DNA of 64,000 bases from an uncultured Ellagibacter sp. (GCA_934663775.1 CAKUKU010000007.1:1-64000); one strand, 5' to 3'; positions 32,475-42,314 are shown, numbered from the stretch's first letter. Numbers and translations: made by a program. The notes: generated by a model from the letters alone, not told the origin.

Positions 32475-33905
32475 CTACGCGGCGCTTCCCGCCTTTTCCA
32501 TCTGCTTGCGATTGCGCGCCTCGATCTTTGCGCGCTCTTTCGCGTAGGTGCGCTTCCTCGCGAAAAGGTAGAGCGCGATCATCGTGGTGCCGGTGACGAT
32601 CCAGGTCACGGGGTAGATGTTCATGAGCGCCTCGAAGCTGCCGAGCAGCGGGAACAGCGTGAACACGTAGACGATGCGCAGCACGCACGACCCGATGATG
32701 ACCACGACCGTCGGTAGGATGGACCATCCCATGCCGCGCAGCGCCCCCGCCGTCACCTCGTAGGTGCTCGGCAGGCATTCCAAAAGCTCGACGTGCCACA
32801 TGCGCGTCCCGGCGAAGGCGAGCGCCCCCGCTTCGGTGGTGAAGATGCCCAGGTCGACGTCTCCGAGCCCCACGAACACAAGCGACAGCGCGAGCGAGAG
32901 CCCGAGGGAGAGCCCCATCGACCAGCCGAACACCTTATCGCAGCGCTTTAGCTTGCCGGCGGCGAAGTTCTGCCCGATGAACGTGACGGCCGCCTGCGAG
33001 AATGCACTTACGATGAAGTAGGTGTAGTACTCGAAGTTGAGCGCGGCGGTCGAGCCCGCGATCGCGTCGGTCCCGAAGCTGTTGATCGACGACTGGATGA
33101 CGATGTTGGAAAGCGAGAACACGACGCTTTGCAGCCCCGACGGCACGCCGATGTAGAGAATCTGGCGCAAGGCCCTGCGATCGATGCGCAGTTCGCGCAC
33201 GTCGAGGCGGAAGTCGTCTTCTTCGTGCATGAGCATCCACACCACGATGGCCGCCGCGAGCGCGTAGGAGATGACGGTGGCGGCCGCGATTCCCGCCGCC
33301 CCCGCGTGCAGGACGGCCACGGCGAGCACGTCGAGCGCGCAGTTCACGACGACGGAGACGACGAGCGCGTAGAGCGGTCGGCGCGTGTCGCCTTTCGCGC
33401 GCAGCACGGCGGATCCGAAGTTGAACACGAGGAAGAACGCGATGCCCGCGAAGTAGATGCGCAGGTAGCTAATCGACTCCGCGCGCGCCTCGGCGGGCAC
33501 GCCCACGCCGTCGACGACGAGGTCGGTGATGGCCATGCCGACGATCGTCACTGCCACGGCGCACACGATCGCGATGACGGCGGTGGTGTGCACGGCACCG
33601 CGGATCTTCGAGCGGTCGCCCTGCCCGATGCGCATGGCGATCGTGGCGTTCGTGCCGATGGACATCCCCACGAAAAAGCCGATGAACAGCGTGATGATGG
33701 GCGCGATGCCTCCGATGGCCGCAAGCTCGGTCGAGCCGAGGAAGCGCCCGGCGACGATGGCGTCGCATGAGTTGAACAGCTGCTGGAAGATGCTCGTGAG
33801 GGCAAGCGGGATGGCGAAGAGCACGAGTTTGCCCACGAGGGGCCCGTGCAGCATGTCGATGCTGTTACGGCTCGTCTTCTTCTCCATCGTGCTTTGCTCG
33901 GCCAT
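32475..33905 (-). CDS. MATE-family efflux transporter
   Basis: The protein has 476 residues from ATG 33905 (GGAG 10 bases upstream); the open frame extends farther without a site. Two six-helix bundles are visible, each with the MATE-type motifs (PLALTSIFQQLFNSCDAIVAGRFLGSTELAAIG at the start; PSGLQSVVFSLSNIVIQSSINSFG starting the second half). The C-terminal tail is basic (RKRTYAKERAKIEARNRKQ). It probably exports drugs or dyes using Na+ or H+. Confidence 0.9.
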   Translation of the reverse strand: MAEQSTMEKKTSRNSIDMLHGPLVGKLVLFAIPLALTSIFQQLFNSCDAIVAGRFLGSTELAAIGGIAPIITLFIGFFVGMSIGTNATIAMRIGQGDRSKIRGAVHTTAVIAIVCAVAVTIVGMAITDLVVDGVGVPAEARAESISYLRIYFAGIAFFLVFNFGSAVLRAKGDTRRPLYALVVSVVVNCALDVLAVAVLHAGAAGIAAATVISYALAAAIVVWMLMHEEDDFRLDVRELRIDRRALRQILYIGVPSGLQSVVFSLSNIVIQSSINSFGTDAIAGSTAALNFEYYTYFIVSAFSQAAVTFIGQNFAAGKLKRCDKVFGWSMGLSLGLSLALSLVFVGLGDVDLGIFTTEAGALAFAGTRMWHVELLECLPSTYEVTAGALRGMGWSILPTVVVIIGSCVLRIVYVFTLFPLLGSFEALMNIYPVTWIVTGTTMIALYLFARKRTYAKERAKIEARNRKQMEKAGSAA

Positions 33906-34017
33906 CTTCGGTGTTCTCCATCCAGGGGGTTTGCTAAGTGCGGCTCTCTGTTTTACCGCGCGGGACGCCATGGCGCAAGGGGTGCGTGCGCAATCGCAAG
34001 CGAGCGGCATGCGCGCG

Positions 34018-34719
34018 CTAATGCGGTAACTTTGCGCTTGCGGGCAAGATGACGTCGTAGCGCACGGCCTTGCCGGCAAGCGAGTGGCTCGGCTTCACGC
34101 CGGCGAGGTTTGGCCCCTTCGCGGGGCGCTTCACGACCACCTTGCGCGGTGCGGCAGAAATCGCGGCTGCGAGCAAGGCATCCTCATCCTGGCAGGGCGC
34201 TTCCAGATGATGGATGAGCTGGAATTTCTTCTTGACCGCCGCACTCTTGCGGCGCTCGGGAAACATAGGGTCCAAATAAACCACGTCGGGCGCGCCGTCA
34301 AGATGCGCCATCGCCTCGATGCTGTTCTGCTCGAAAAGCTCCATGCGCGCTGCGACAGGGGCAAGTTCGGGGTCGGCTTGCGCGCGGGCGAGCGCGTCTC
34401 GCAGAAGCGCCGCAATCGTGGGGTCGGCCTCGTACATGCTCACGCGAAACCCCGCCGCGGCCAGCAGAAACGAGTCCTCGCCGAGCCCCGCCGTAGCGTC
34501 GATCGCCCAGGGCGCCTCAACCCCGCGCACCTTCGCCGCCCGAACGAGGAGCTCGCCTGCCAGGCGGTCCGGCCGCGTGCGGGGAAGCAGGCGCGAGAAA
34601 TCTCCGCGAACCTCCATCCCGCCGCCCACCAAGGCGAGCCCGTGCTCGTCGCGGCGAAGCGACACGTCGGGCGACACCGCGCCCTCGGCATCCTGCGTAT
34701 GTCGGTCGTGTTTGCTCAT
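34018..34719 (-). CDS. rsmJ: 16S rRNA (guanine-N2)-methyltransferase RsmJ-like
   Basis: The protein has 233 residues. The RsmJ pattern is visible: RRDEHGLALVGG, FSRLLPRTRPDRLAGELLVRAAKVRG, then SAM-binding AIDATAGLGEDSFLLAAAGFRVSMYEADP, and catalytic DVVYLDPMFPERRKSAAVKKKFQ, ending in RKVVVKRPAKGPNL. In E. coli RsmJ methylates G1516 of 16S rRNA. No operon partner is evident. Confidence 0.88.
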   Translation of the reverse strand: MSKHDRHTQDAEGAVSPDVSLRRDEHGLALVGGGMEVRGDFSRLLPRTRPDRLAGELLVRAAKVRGVEAPWAIDATAGLGEDSFLLAAAGFRVSMYEADPTIAALLRDALARAQADPELAPVAARMELFEQNSIEAMAHLDGAPDVVYLDPMFPERRKSAAVKKKFQLIHHLEAPCQDEDALLAAAISAAPRKVVVKRPAKGPNLAGVKPSHSLAGKAVRYDVILPASAKLPH

Positions 34720-34756
34720 GGACTTAGCATTCTAGCGCATGAGGGCTCCCGAGACA

Positions 34757-34846
34757 GGGGTCGGGTGATTTGTCTCGCTTTCGCGTTACTCGTCTGACCG
34801 GGTCTCGGCTGATTCCCGTTAGGCAGTGAGGCGAACCACCCGACCC
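34757..34846. repeat. 11-bp inverted repeat GGGGTCGGGTG / CACCCGACCCC
   Basis: The arms lie at 34757-34767 and 34836-34846. The same GGGGTCGGGTG word also occurs at about 19465-19475, so it may be part of another dispersed element. It sits between rsmJ and the gene at 34890, both on the minus strand, and could act as a processing or termination site. Confidence 0.45.
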
Positions 34847-34889
34847 CCGCCTCGCCTCGTCCCACCTGGCAGGAAAAGTTGCGCTTGCG

Positions 34890-35729
34890 CTAGGAGCTGA
34901 GCGTGATAGCGTCACCAGGGGCGATGCCTGCGGCTTGCGGGCTTAGGATCACGATGGCGTGCATCCCCTCGAGGATTCCCGCTCTATCGGATTCGAGGTC
35001 GCCGCCGTCGATGTTGCTTTCCTTGGGATATTTGCCCGAGGCGGAGGCGTATGCCGGATACAGCCAAAGGCTCAGGTGGAGGCGCGATTCCCTCGCGGTG
35101 AGGATCGTCGCCGACAGCGTCTCGTTGCCGTGGCGGATCTCAACCACGTCGCCCTTGCGGAAGGTGCCCAGGCGCACGATTCCCGCAATCGCAATTGCGC
35201 CCTTGTAGCGCTTGATGTTCGGAAGGCCGACTCGTAAGGGCTTGAGCTTCGGCATGTTCATGACCTCGAGCACCTCGAAAGCGTTTTTGGCGCCGGCGAA
35301 TTCCTGCCGCGTTTCTTCGCGATACGAACCGATGCTTGCCAGCTCAGCCCGCACTTGGCCAGAGGTCAGCTTTGCGAGCGGGTCGAAGTTCAAATGCTCG
35401 GTGTAGCTGGTGGTGCTGTTGTCGATGATGCTGTACTCGTCTGTGTAGAAGAGCTCGTTTTTGATCGCGGTGAGAATAGGCCGCCCGCCGTCTTCCGGCT
35501 TAACGCGGACGTAGCTATCGCCCTCTTTCTCGTAGAAGTACTTCTTGTCTTTCTCGTAATACATCGGATACTTGATGCGCAGCTTGGAGGCGCAGTCCTT
35601 GCAAAGCCAGCCGTCCACGAGCTTCGCTCCGCAGGTTTCGGTGATGGGGCTGAAGGCCGTGTTCTTCATGATGGCTCCGCAACCTGGGCAAATGAATTCT
35701 TTCGGGCCTGTCTTATCCACTTTCGCCAT
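34890..35729 (-). CDS. Zinc-ribbon protein with C-terminal beta-barrel, function unknown
   Basis: The protein has 279 residues from ATG 35729 (AAAGGAGCC upstream). The N-terminal FICPGCGAIMKN and LCKDCASKL (about 13-56) form a treble-clef or zinc-ribbon pair of CxxC motifs. A middle segment (120-185) is helical. The C-terminal 90 residues (RYKGAIAIAGIVRLGTFRKGDVVEIRHGNETLSATI ... GDAITLSS) look like a domain-2-of-EF-Tu type beta-barrel, which often handles tRNA or acts as a capping module. This combination occurs in uncharacterised proteins; no function can be assigned. Confidence 0.7.
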   Translation of the reverse strand: MAKVDKTGPKEFICPGCGAIMKNTAFSPITETCGAKLVDGWLCKDCASKLRIKYPMYYEKDKKYFYEKEGDSYVRVKPEDGGRPILTAIKNELFYTDEYSIIDNSTTSYTEHLNFDPLAKLTSGQVRAELASIGSYREETRQEFAGAKNAFEVLEVMNMPKLKPLRVGLPNIKRYKGAIAIAGIVRLGTFRKGDVVEIRHGNETLSATILTARESRLHLSLWLYPAYASASGKYPKESNIDGGDLESDRAGILEGMHAIVILSPQAAGIAPGDAITLSS

Positions 35730-35941
35730 GACGGGCTCCTTTCGTTGGGGAACGGGACAATGCTGGTAGCGCCATCGCCGTTGAGATAGAAACAGTATAA
35801 CAGCGAGAGCCTCTCCCAAAGGACGATTTGCGAGCGATGCAATCTGGACAGCAGACGCTCAGCGCCATCTTCAAGCGCCTCGGCGCCCGTTATTTCGTGA
35901 CCGCGCATGCCAGCAAGCATCCTGGTAGGGCGCAAGGTCGG

Positions 35942-37303
35942 CTATCTTGCGGATTGCGCAATCGCCGCAGGGCGGAAGAGCGCGAGCGCGCTGGCGATGA
36001 GCAACGCCGTTGTCCCGAGGCTTACGGGGTATGCGGCCATGATGGTGGCGAAAGTGGGGCTTGCCGGGAAGATGAAGGCTACCCAGAGCAGTCTGACGCC
36101 GCATACGCCCACCACGGTAAGCAGCGACGGTGGCAGCGAAATGCTGAACCCCCGCAAGTATCCCGACATGTTCTCGTACGCCATGCTAAAGATGTACGCC
36201 GGGAAGACGACGCAGATGCGCACATAGGCTATTGCGATGACGTCCGCATCCGAGGTGAACAGCGACAGCACCGCCTGCCCTTGCCAAATCATGAGGGCGA
36301 TCATGGCGCAGGCGACGACGCCATCTTCGATAAGGCAGATCTTGAGCGTGCTTTTGCAGCGAGCGAAGTCGCCTGCGCCGCGACTTTGCCCGACGAAGGT
36401 GGTGCATGCCTGGCTAAACGAGTTGAGCAGGCTGTAGCAAACGAACTCCAGCGCAAGCGCTGCGGACGACGCAGCCACCACCTGCGTACCGAGGCTGTTG
36501 ATGCACGTTTGGATGACGATGTTGGCAATCGCGAAGACCGCGCCTTGGATTGCGGCGGGCAACCCGATGCGGATGATGGATACTGTCGAACTGCGGTCGG
36601 GCCGAAGGCGAGAGAGCTCGACTCGGATCGGGTCTTCGGCTTTGAGCAGTCGCGCGAAGAGGAACGCGGCGCTGGCTAGGTAGCTGATTACCATCGCCAA
36701 GGCAACGCCGGCGACGCCCCATCCGAGGATGGGCACGAACGCCACGTCGAGAAGCGCATTCAGTGCCGCTGATACGGCGAGCGCGATCAGCGGCATGCGC
36801 GTGATGCCGACGCTTCTAAAGATTGCCGCTTCGAGGTTGTAGAGCAGGATTGCAGGAATGCCTATCAGGTATATGCGAAGGAACAGAAGGGCCTCATCGA
36901 AAACTTCCGCCGGAACACTCAGGCATTGCAGTGTTGGCTCGGCGACGCATTCCATCGCGATGGCCACCGCGACTCCGATGAGCGAAAGCGCGACGGCGGT
37001 ATGCGCGCAACGGTTCGCCCGCACCTTGTCTTTGGCCCCAACGGCGTATGCGATCGTGACGTTCGCTCCGAGTGAAAGGCCTATGAATAGTTGGATAACA
37101 AGGCTTGTCAGTGGCAGGTTCGACCCGACTGCTGCCATGCCGATTGCCCCTCCGTCGGACGAGAAATGCCCGATCATCAGCGTGCCGACGAGGTTCGAGA
37201 GTTGCTCGAGGATGTTGGTGGCGGCAACGGGCATGGCGAAGAGCGGAACGCTTTTCCATAGGGATCCATGCAAGATGTCAAGTTGGTCGTGCTTCTTCGC
37301 CAT
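35942..37303 (-). CDS. MATE-family efflux transporter
   Basis: The protein has 453 residues, start ATG 37303 preceded by AAGGAG. It has 12 predicted helices with MPVAATNILEQLSNLVGTLMIGHF in bundle 1 and PAAIQGAVFAIANIVIQTCINSLG in bundle 2, the usual MATE halves. It is the second MATE in the window and is only loosely similar to the one at 32475. It is on the same strand as the aldo-keto reductase upstream (50 bases away), so they may be co-expressed under the LysR regulator. Confidence 0.9.
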   Translation of the reverse strand: MAKKHDQLDILHGSLWKSVPLFAMPVAATNILEQLSNLVGTLMIGHFSSDGGAIGMAAVGSNLPLTSLVIQLFIGLSLGANVTIAYAVGAKDKVRANRCAHTAVALSLIGVAVAIAMECVAEPTLQCLSVPAEVFDEALLFLRIYLIGIPAILLYNLEAAIFRSVGITRMPLIALAVSAALNALLDVAFVPILGWGVAGVALAMVISYLASAAFLFARLLKAEDPIRVELSRLRPDRSSTVSIIRIGLPAAIQGAVFAIANIVIQTCINSLGTQVVAASSAALALEFVCYSLLNSFSQACTTFVGQSRGAGDFARCKSTLKICLIEDGVVACAMIALMIWQGQAVLSLFTSDADVIAIAYVRICVVFPAYIFSMAYENMSGYLRGFSISLPPSLLTVVGVCGVRLLWVAFIFPASPTFATIMAAYPVSLGTTALLIASALALFRPAAIAQSAR

Positions 37304-37353
37304 GCGGTCGGGTCTGCTCCTTCGTTAAAATCGCTTACTAACTAATCGCGGTG

Positions 37354-38202
37354 CTACTTCTGGCCTTCGACGTTCGGGTGCCAGGTTGCGTAGAATGCGA
37401 TCTTCTCGGCGGTGCGCTCGTAGAAAGGCTTCCCTTGATCGAGTGCGGCCATGGCTTCCATGTCCTCATCGGAAAGCTCAAAGTCGAAGATGTCGATGTT
37501 GTCGGCGATGTGAGAGGGGGTCTTCGATCCAGGGATCACGATGTTGCCCTGCTGGACATGCCAGCGCATGATGACCTGCGCCGCGGTCTTGCCATATTTT
37601 TCAGCGAGCTCGGAAACGACAGGCTCCTCAAGGATGCTCTTGTTGTCGCGTCCGCCAAGCGGGTACCAGGACTGCAGCGCGATGTTGTGCTTGTCCAAGA
37701 GTTCCTTCAGCTCGGTCTGCGGGAAATAGGGGTGGCATTCCACCTGGATCAGCGCCGGAGTGATCTCGCAGTGCGCAAGGAGATTCTCGATTTCTGCCTT
37801 GTTGAAGTTTGAGATGCCGATAGAGCGCAGCTTGCCGGCCTTGTATGCGGCCTCTAGCTTTGCGTAACCCGCAAGGTAATCGCCTGCGGGCTGATGGAGA
37901 ATCATGAGGTCGATGTAGTCGGTCCCCAGGTGCTCAAGCGTCTCGTCCACGGCGGTGTCGGACTCGTAGAAGCACGGCCAGAGCTTGGTTTCCAGGAAGA
38001 CTTCCTCGCGGGCGCGGCCAGAATCGCGTATGCCGCGGCCAACCGCACGCTCGTTCACGTAGGCGTTCGCCGTGTCAATGAGCTCGTAGCCGTTGTCGAG
38101 GGCATATGCGACGGATGCTTGGGCGTCGTCGGGAGCGAGCAGATAGGTTCCAAGGCCCACTTGCGGTATTTTCACGTCGTTGTTGAAAGTGATGTACTGC
38201 AT
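37354..38202 (-). CDS. Aldo/keto reductase
   Basis: The protein has 282 residues from ATG 38202 (AAAGGAAAG upstream). The catalytic tetrad is visible: D in IDTANAYVNERAVG with the catalytic Tyr, K in LETKLWP, and H in MILHQPAGD. NADP contacts: IGISNF, IQVECHPYFPQ and VIPGSKTPSHIADN. It reduces aldehydes or ketones. It is divergent from a LysR gene and next to a MATE exporter, suggesting a stress or xenobiotic response unit. Confidence 0.92.
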   Translation of the reverse strand: MQYITFNNDVKIPQVGLGTYLLAPDDAQASVAYALDNGYELIDTANAYVNERAVGRGIRDSGRAREEVFLETKLWPCFYESDTAVDETLEHLGTDYIDLMILHQPAGDYLAGYAKLEAAYKAGKLRSIGISNFNKAEIENLLAHCEITPALIQVECHPYFPQTELKELLDKHNIALQSWYPLGGRDNKSILEEPVVSELAEKYGKTAAQVIMRWHVQQGNIVIPGSKTPSHIADNIDIFDFELSDEDMEAMAALDQGKPFYERTAEKIAFYATWHPNVEGQK

Positions 38203-38238
38203 GGCTTTCCTTTCTCTAAATGAAATGCACTGATGTCG

Positions 38239-38291
38239 TGCAAGTTCAACTATAGGTGCGCTAAACTGGCACGCAGTACAGATAACTTGCA
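38239..38291. promoter_or_regulatory. Candidate LysR operator in the divergent promoter
   Basis: TGCAAGTT (38239-38246) and AACTTGCA (38284-38291) are inverted copies 37 bases apart in the gap between the aldo-keto reductase and the LysR gene. Spaced dyads of this sort are common LysR recognition sites. Inference only. Confidence 0.35.
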
Positions 38292-38323
38292 AGCTGCTTA
38301 ACGAATTATGAAAGGCGTATCTC

Positions 38324-39157
38324 GTGAATATCACGGAACTCAAGCAATTGGTGGCAGTGGGGGAGCTGGAGTCGTTCTCGGAGGTTGCGCGCCGCTTCTA
38401 CGTCTCAACGCCGACGGTAACCCGCGCCATGAAGCGCATCGAGCGCTGCTACGGCGTCGAGCTGTTCGTGCATGGGAAGAACAAAGTCGAGCTCAACGAC
38501 GCCGGGCGGCTTGCCGTTGCGGGGGCTCGGCGCATCTTGCGCGAGATCGACGCATCCATCGCCGAGGTGCGCGCCTATGATCGCAGCTTGCGAACGATCG
38601 ATTTGGTGTCGTGCGCGCCAGCTCCTCTTTGGGTGATCGCGCCACGTGCGTCGCAGCGATATCCCGGCATGGCGCTCACTACGCGCGTCGCGAATTTGGA
38701 GAAAACGCGTGAGGCGCTGGAGGCGGGGGACTGCGATGTGGCGGTGCTGCCGTATCGCCCCAAGGAAGAGGGGGTCGTCTGCTCGCACGTTCTCGATGAG
38801 CATCTGCTTCTGTGCGTGCCGCGCGATCATATGCTGGCCGGGCGCGAGCGTGTGTCGTTGGAGGAGATGAACGGCTTCAACTTCCTACTTGGCACTGACC
38901 TGGGCTTTTGGAACGATGTTGTGCGAAAGCGACTTCCCGCCTCGCGCTTCCTCGTTCAGGATGACGAGTTCTCGCTTGCCGAGCTCATCCGCACGTCAAC
39001 GCTGCCGTGTTTCGCCACCGACGTGAGCATCGAGCACCGTTATCGCGACCTTGGCGAGAACCGCGTTGGCATTCCCATAACGGACTCCGAGGTCAACGTA
39101 TCGTTTTGGCTTGTCGCGCGAAAAGATGCCGTCGACAAGGTCAGCCGTCTGTTTTAA
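38324..39157 (+). CDS. LysR-family transcriptional regulator
   Basis: The protein has 277 residues starting at GTG 38324 (GAAAGG upstream). N-terminal helix-turn-helix: NITELKQLVAVGELESFSEVARRFYVSTPTVTRAMKRIERCYGVELF, with the substrate-binding domain following. It is slightly shorter than typical LysR proteins (about 300). It is divergent from the aldo-keto reductase and probably regulates it and the MATE gene. Confidence 0.9.
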   Translation: MNITELKQLVAVGELESFSEVARRFYVSTPTVTRAMKRIERCYGVELFVHGKNKVELNDAGRLAVAGARRILREIDASIAEVRAYDRSLRTIDLVSCAPAPLWVIAPRASQRYPGMALTTRVANLEKTREALEAGDCDVAVLPYRPKEEGVVCSHVLDEHLLLCVPRDHMLAGRERVSLEEMNGFNFLLGTDLGFWNDVVRKRLPASRFLVQDDEFSLAELIRTSTLPCFATDVSIEHRYRDLGENRVGIPITDSEVNVSFWLVARKDAVDKVSRLF

Positions 39158-39259
39158 GGAGCGCGCAAGGGGGACCCACGTTGGCGGCATATGCGCTAAG
39201 CTGCATGAATCGAGCGAAGGAGCGGGGCAGCTCAGTTTGGAGCGGTTCTACCTTTTATT

Positions 39260-39982
39260 ATGTCGTCCATCTTCGATTTCGGTCCAGGTGGGCGGGCGGA
39301 GGAGTTGACCAGATTGGGCAAATCATCGGGTGTCGGCGCGGCCGGGCGAAGCCTTCTGCGCTACGCTAAGGAGAACCGCGCGCTCGTGGTGGCGTCGCTG
39401 TGCGCCATCGTGTTCGTGATGTTGCTGGAGGATGTGCTCAGCGAAGAGAGCATGAAGCTCGATGCGGCAGCGTGGTGGCTGTTCGGCGAGCATCTGCGCC
39501 AACCGTGGCTCACGCCCATCATGGAGAGCTTCTCGGCGCTGGCCACGCCGGTGACGCTCTTGGTGGTGCTTTGCGTTGCCGCCGCGTTCGTGCCGGTCAA
39601 GCGCCCAGGTTGGTTCAATGTAGCGAATTTGGGGCTGGTGCTGCTCTTGAACCAGGTGATGAAGTTCGCCATCCAGCGCCCGCGCCCCGACGTGCTCCGA
39701 TTGGCGGACGTATCCGGGTTCAGCTTCCCCTCGGGGCATTCCATGGCTGCGATGGCTGTTTTCGGCTTGCTGGCGTGGTGCGTGTGGCGCTACGAGAAGA
39801 ATCCGCGCCGCCGCATCGTGTTGATGTGTCTGTTCGCGCTGGTCATCGTGATGGTGGGGGTCAGTCGCATCTATCTGGGAGCCCATTATGCGAGCGACGT
39901 TTTGGGCGGCTTTTGCGTCTCGATGATTTGGCTCGTGCTCTACACAAAGGTCATAGCCCCAGCCCTCGGGCTGATCGAGTAG
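39260..39982 (+). CDS. PAP2-family membrane phosphatase
   Basis: The protein has 240 residues with six transmembrane helices. All three motifs of the PAP2 active site are present: K-x6-RPRP as KFAIQRPRPD, SGH as FPSGHSMA, and SRxxxGxHxxxD as SRIYLGAHYASD. It likely removes phosphate from a lipid such as undecaprenyl pyrophosphate or phosphatidic acid at the membrane outer face. The start ATG at 39260 lacks a strong binding site; an internal start is possible. Confidence 0.88.
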   Translation: MSSIFDFGPGGRAEELTRLGKSSGVGAAGRSLLRYAKENRALVVASLCAIVFVMLLEDVLSEESMKLDAAAWWLFGEHLRQPWLTPIMESFSALATPVTLLVVLCVAAAFVPVKRPGWFNVANLGLVLLLNQVMKFAIQRPRPDVLRLADVSGFSFPSGHSMAAMAVFGLLAWCVWRYEKNPRRRIVLMCLFALVIVMVGVSRIYLGAHYASDVLGGFCVSMIWLVLYTKVIAPALGLIE

Positions 39983-39996
39983 GTTGTGACCTGGCA

Positions 39997-40950
39997 TCAG
40001 CTGAATCGCGGCGAGTCTGCGAGTTTCTCGGTAGAGAAGATTCGGCGTGCAGCGGTCTCGTACTCGTCGGCGCGGCGGAGTTTTCTTATGGCGCGGTGAA
40101 CTGAGCTTGGATCAGCGAAGGCGCACTTGGTGTAGCTCCACCACTCCTTCATGCGGAACACTGCGTTGCCACCCATGTCGTTGGTGTAGGTTTCGTAAAG
40201 CTTGTCGTGGAAGAGCTTGAGCTCCGTGAGGGCGAGGCTTTCGCCGCCGCGGATTTCGCGTGCGAGTGCCGGATTGGCGAGGATGCCTCGGCCGAGCATG
40301 ACGTGGCGCGTCTGCGGGTAAGCTGCGAGCAGCGCGCCGTAGTCGTCTTGCGTGAAGATGTCCCCGTTGTAGGCCACGGGAAACGGTGCGCGCTCGAGCG
40401 TTTTGCCGTAAAGCTCCTGGCGCGGAGTGCCGCTGTAGAAATCCTTCTGCACGCGGGGGTGGACGATGAGCTCTGAGATGCTGTAGCGACAAAACAGCTC
40501 GATGAGCTCGTTATACTCGTCGTCGCTTGCGATGCCGACGCGCGTTTTGACCGAGACCGGCAAAGGCGATCGCTCGCACACGTCGGCGAGAAACGCCTCG
40601 AGTCTGGGCAGGTTGCGCAAAAGGCCGGAGCCCTTCTCCTTGGCGACGACCGTCCCCGAGGGGCAGCCGAGGTTAAGGTTCACTTCCTTGTAGCCCATGT
40701 CGGTGAGAAGCTGCGCTGCCCACACGAACCTGTCGGCGTCGTTAGTCAAAAGCTGGGGTACGACATCGAGACTCTGGTTGTTGGCGGGGTCGAGCTCGCG
40801 GAGGTAACGTTTGCTAAGAGGCGCTCCGACTTGGGGGAGCGGCGAGATGAAGGGCGTGTAGTAACGGTCGAGTGCGCCGAAAACTTCCGTATGGGCGCGG
40901 CGAAACGCATATCCGGTGATTCCCTCCATGGGAGCGAGCGACAGCTGCAT
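39997..40950 (-). CDS. tRNA-dihydrouridine synthase family protein
   Basis: The protein has 317 residues from ATG 40950 (GGAGG upstream). It begins LSLAPMEGITGYAFRRAH (PMEG FMN motif), followed by EVNLNLGCPSGTVVAKEKGSGLL with the catalytic Cys, VSVKTRVGIASDDEYNEL, ELIVHPRVQKDFYSG, VAYNGDIFT and VMLGRGILANPALAREI. It reduces U to dihydrouridine in tRNA using FMN. It converges with the PAP2 gene. Confidence 0.92.
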   Translation of the reverse strand: MQLSLAPMEGITGYAFRRAHTEVFGALDRYYTPFISPLPQVGAPLSKRYLRELDPANNQSLDVVPQLLTNDADRFVWAAQLLTDMGYKEVNLNLGCPSGTVVAKEKGSGLLRNLPRLEAFLADVCERSPLPVSVKTRVGIASDDEYNELIELFCRYSISELIVHPRVQKDFYSGTPRQELYGKTLERAPFPVAYNGDIFTQDDYGALLAAYPQTRHVMLGRGILANPALAREIRGGESLALTELKLFHDKLYETYTNDMGGNAVFRMKEWWSYTKCAFADPSSVHRAIRKLRRADEYETAARRIFSTEKLADSPRFS

Positions 40951-41130
40951 TCCGCCTCCTTCTTCGTTTGGGCATGCTACTGGTAGCACTTTGCCCAGGT
41001 TATTTGCTGGCTTTATTATCGCAGGATGGTTCTGCTCGTGACGCCGAGATTGCTCGGTCGGTCCTTGTTACATCCTCGCAGCCCTGCCGCACCTCAGTTC
41101 GCGCAATCTGTTAGTGGTGCAATCGCTTTG

Positions 41131-42015
41131 CTATCCGCAGGCGGCGACAAGCGCGGTGCCCACCACGATGAGCGCAAGGCCTGCGCCACCGCATCGCGAG
41201 AGCCGCTCGCCGAAGACGAGCGCAGCGAAGGCGATGGACACGAGGAGCGAGAGCTTGTCGACTTGGACGACCACGCTGACCTGGCCCGCCTGGATGGCGT
41301 AGTAGTAGCACAGCCACGATGCGCCCGTTGCCACGCCCGATGCGGCAAGGAAACCAAGCTCCCGATGATTCGCGCTCCTGACCAGCTTGAACTTGCCTCT
41401 CCCAACAACGATCGCCCAGGCCATCACAAGGACGAACATCGTGCGTATGGCGGTGGCGAGGTTGCTCTCGACCCCTTCGATTCCCACTTTTGCGAGCACC
41501 GAGGTAAGCGCGGCGAACACGGCGGCGGCTAGGGCATAGGCGATGCTGGCGCGGTAATCGCGCTCGTTGGCGTCGCCCGCATTGCCAGACTTCTTCTCGA
41601 TCATGAGGAAGGTGCCTACGGTTGCGACGGCGGTCCCCGCGAGTCGAAGCGCCAGGTCGTTGGTTTCGCCGAACAGCACGATGGAAAGAACGACCGCCAT
41701 GAGCGTGCTCGATTTGTCGATGGGCACGACCTTGTTGACATCGCCGATGGAAAGCGCCTTGAAGTAGCAGATCCACGAGCCGCCCGTTGCCAAGCCGGAG
41801 AGCGCGAGGAAGAGCCATGACTTGGGCGATATATCGACAACGGTGCCCGCCGAGCCAACGACCGCGACCATCACCCAGGTGAAGACGGCGACCACGCAGG
41901 TGCGCAGCGCGGTCGCGACGTCGGAATCGGTGGTCTTGATGCCGCACTTGGCGAGGATGGATACGATGCCTGCGAAAAGCGCGGACGCGAACGCCGCAAC
42001 AAGCCAAAGTTGCAC
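41131..42015 (-). CDS. EamA-family (DMT superfamily) transporter
   Basis: The protein has 294 residues with ten transmembrane helices in two EamA halves. Each half has the recognisable pattern (GLATGGSWICYFKALSIGDVNKVVPIDKSSTLMAVVLSIVLFGE in the first and ASGVATGASWLCYYYAIQAGQVSVVVQVDKLSLLVSIAFAALVFGE in the second, given here only as positions 76-118 and 226-271). Internal duplication is obvious. It exports or imports small metabolites; substrate unknown. Confidence 0.9.
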   Translation of the reverse strand: MQLWLVAAFASALFAGIVSILAKCGIKTTDSDVATALRTCVVAVFTWVMVAVVGSAGTVVDISPKSWLFLALSGLATGGSWICYFKALSIGDVNKVVPIDKSSTLMAVVLSIVLFGETNDLALRLAGTAVATVGTFLMIEKKSGNAGDANERDYRASIAYALAAAVFAALTSVLAKVGIEGVESNLATAIRTMFVLVMAWAIVVGRGKFKLVRSANHRELGFLAASGVATGASWLCYYYAIQAGQVSVVVQVDKLSLLVSIAFAALVFGERLSRCGGAGLALIVVGTALVAACG

Positions 42016-42314
42016 GATAGGTCTCCAAAGGATTTGAACTTGCTAGTACGCCGATTATAGTCCCAGGCATTACTGATGTGGGAAGGTGACAGAAGGTTGC
42101 GCTTGGTTGCCCCTCGTGCGTGCTCGGTTGTATACTTCGCTCGACGGGGTAATCGTGCTCCGCGTAAGCGCATCTTGGGGGATGTCTTTTTGGTCATTGT
42201 TCTTTAGGGAACGGTTAATCGCATAGCACTTCTGAAAAGGCCGCGTTCGAGCCTGTGTGCTGTTGCGCCGTTCCGCACCTGTTTTCACCATCAACTCAAT
42301 GAACAGGAGTAACA

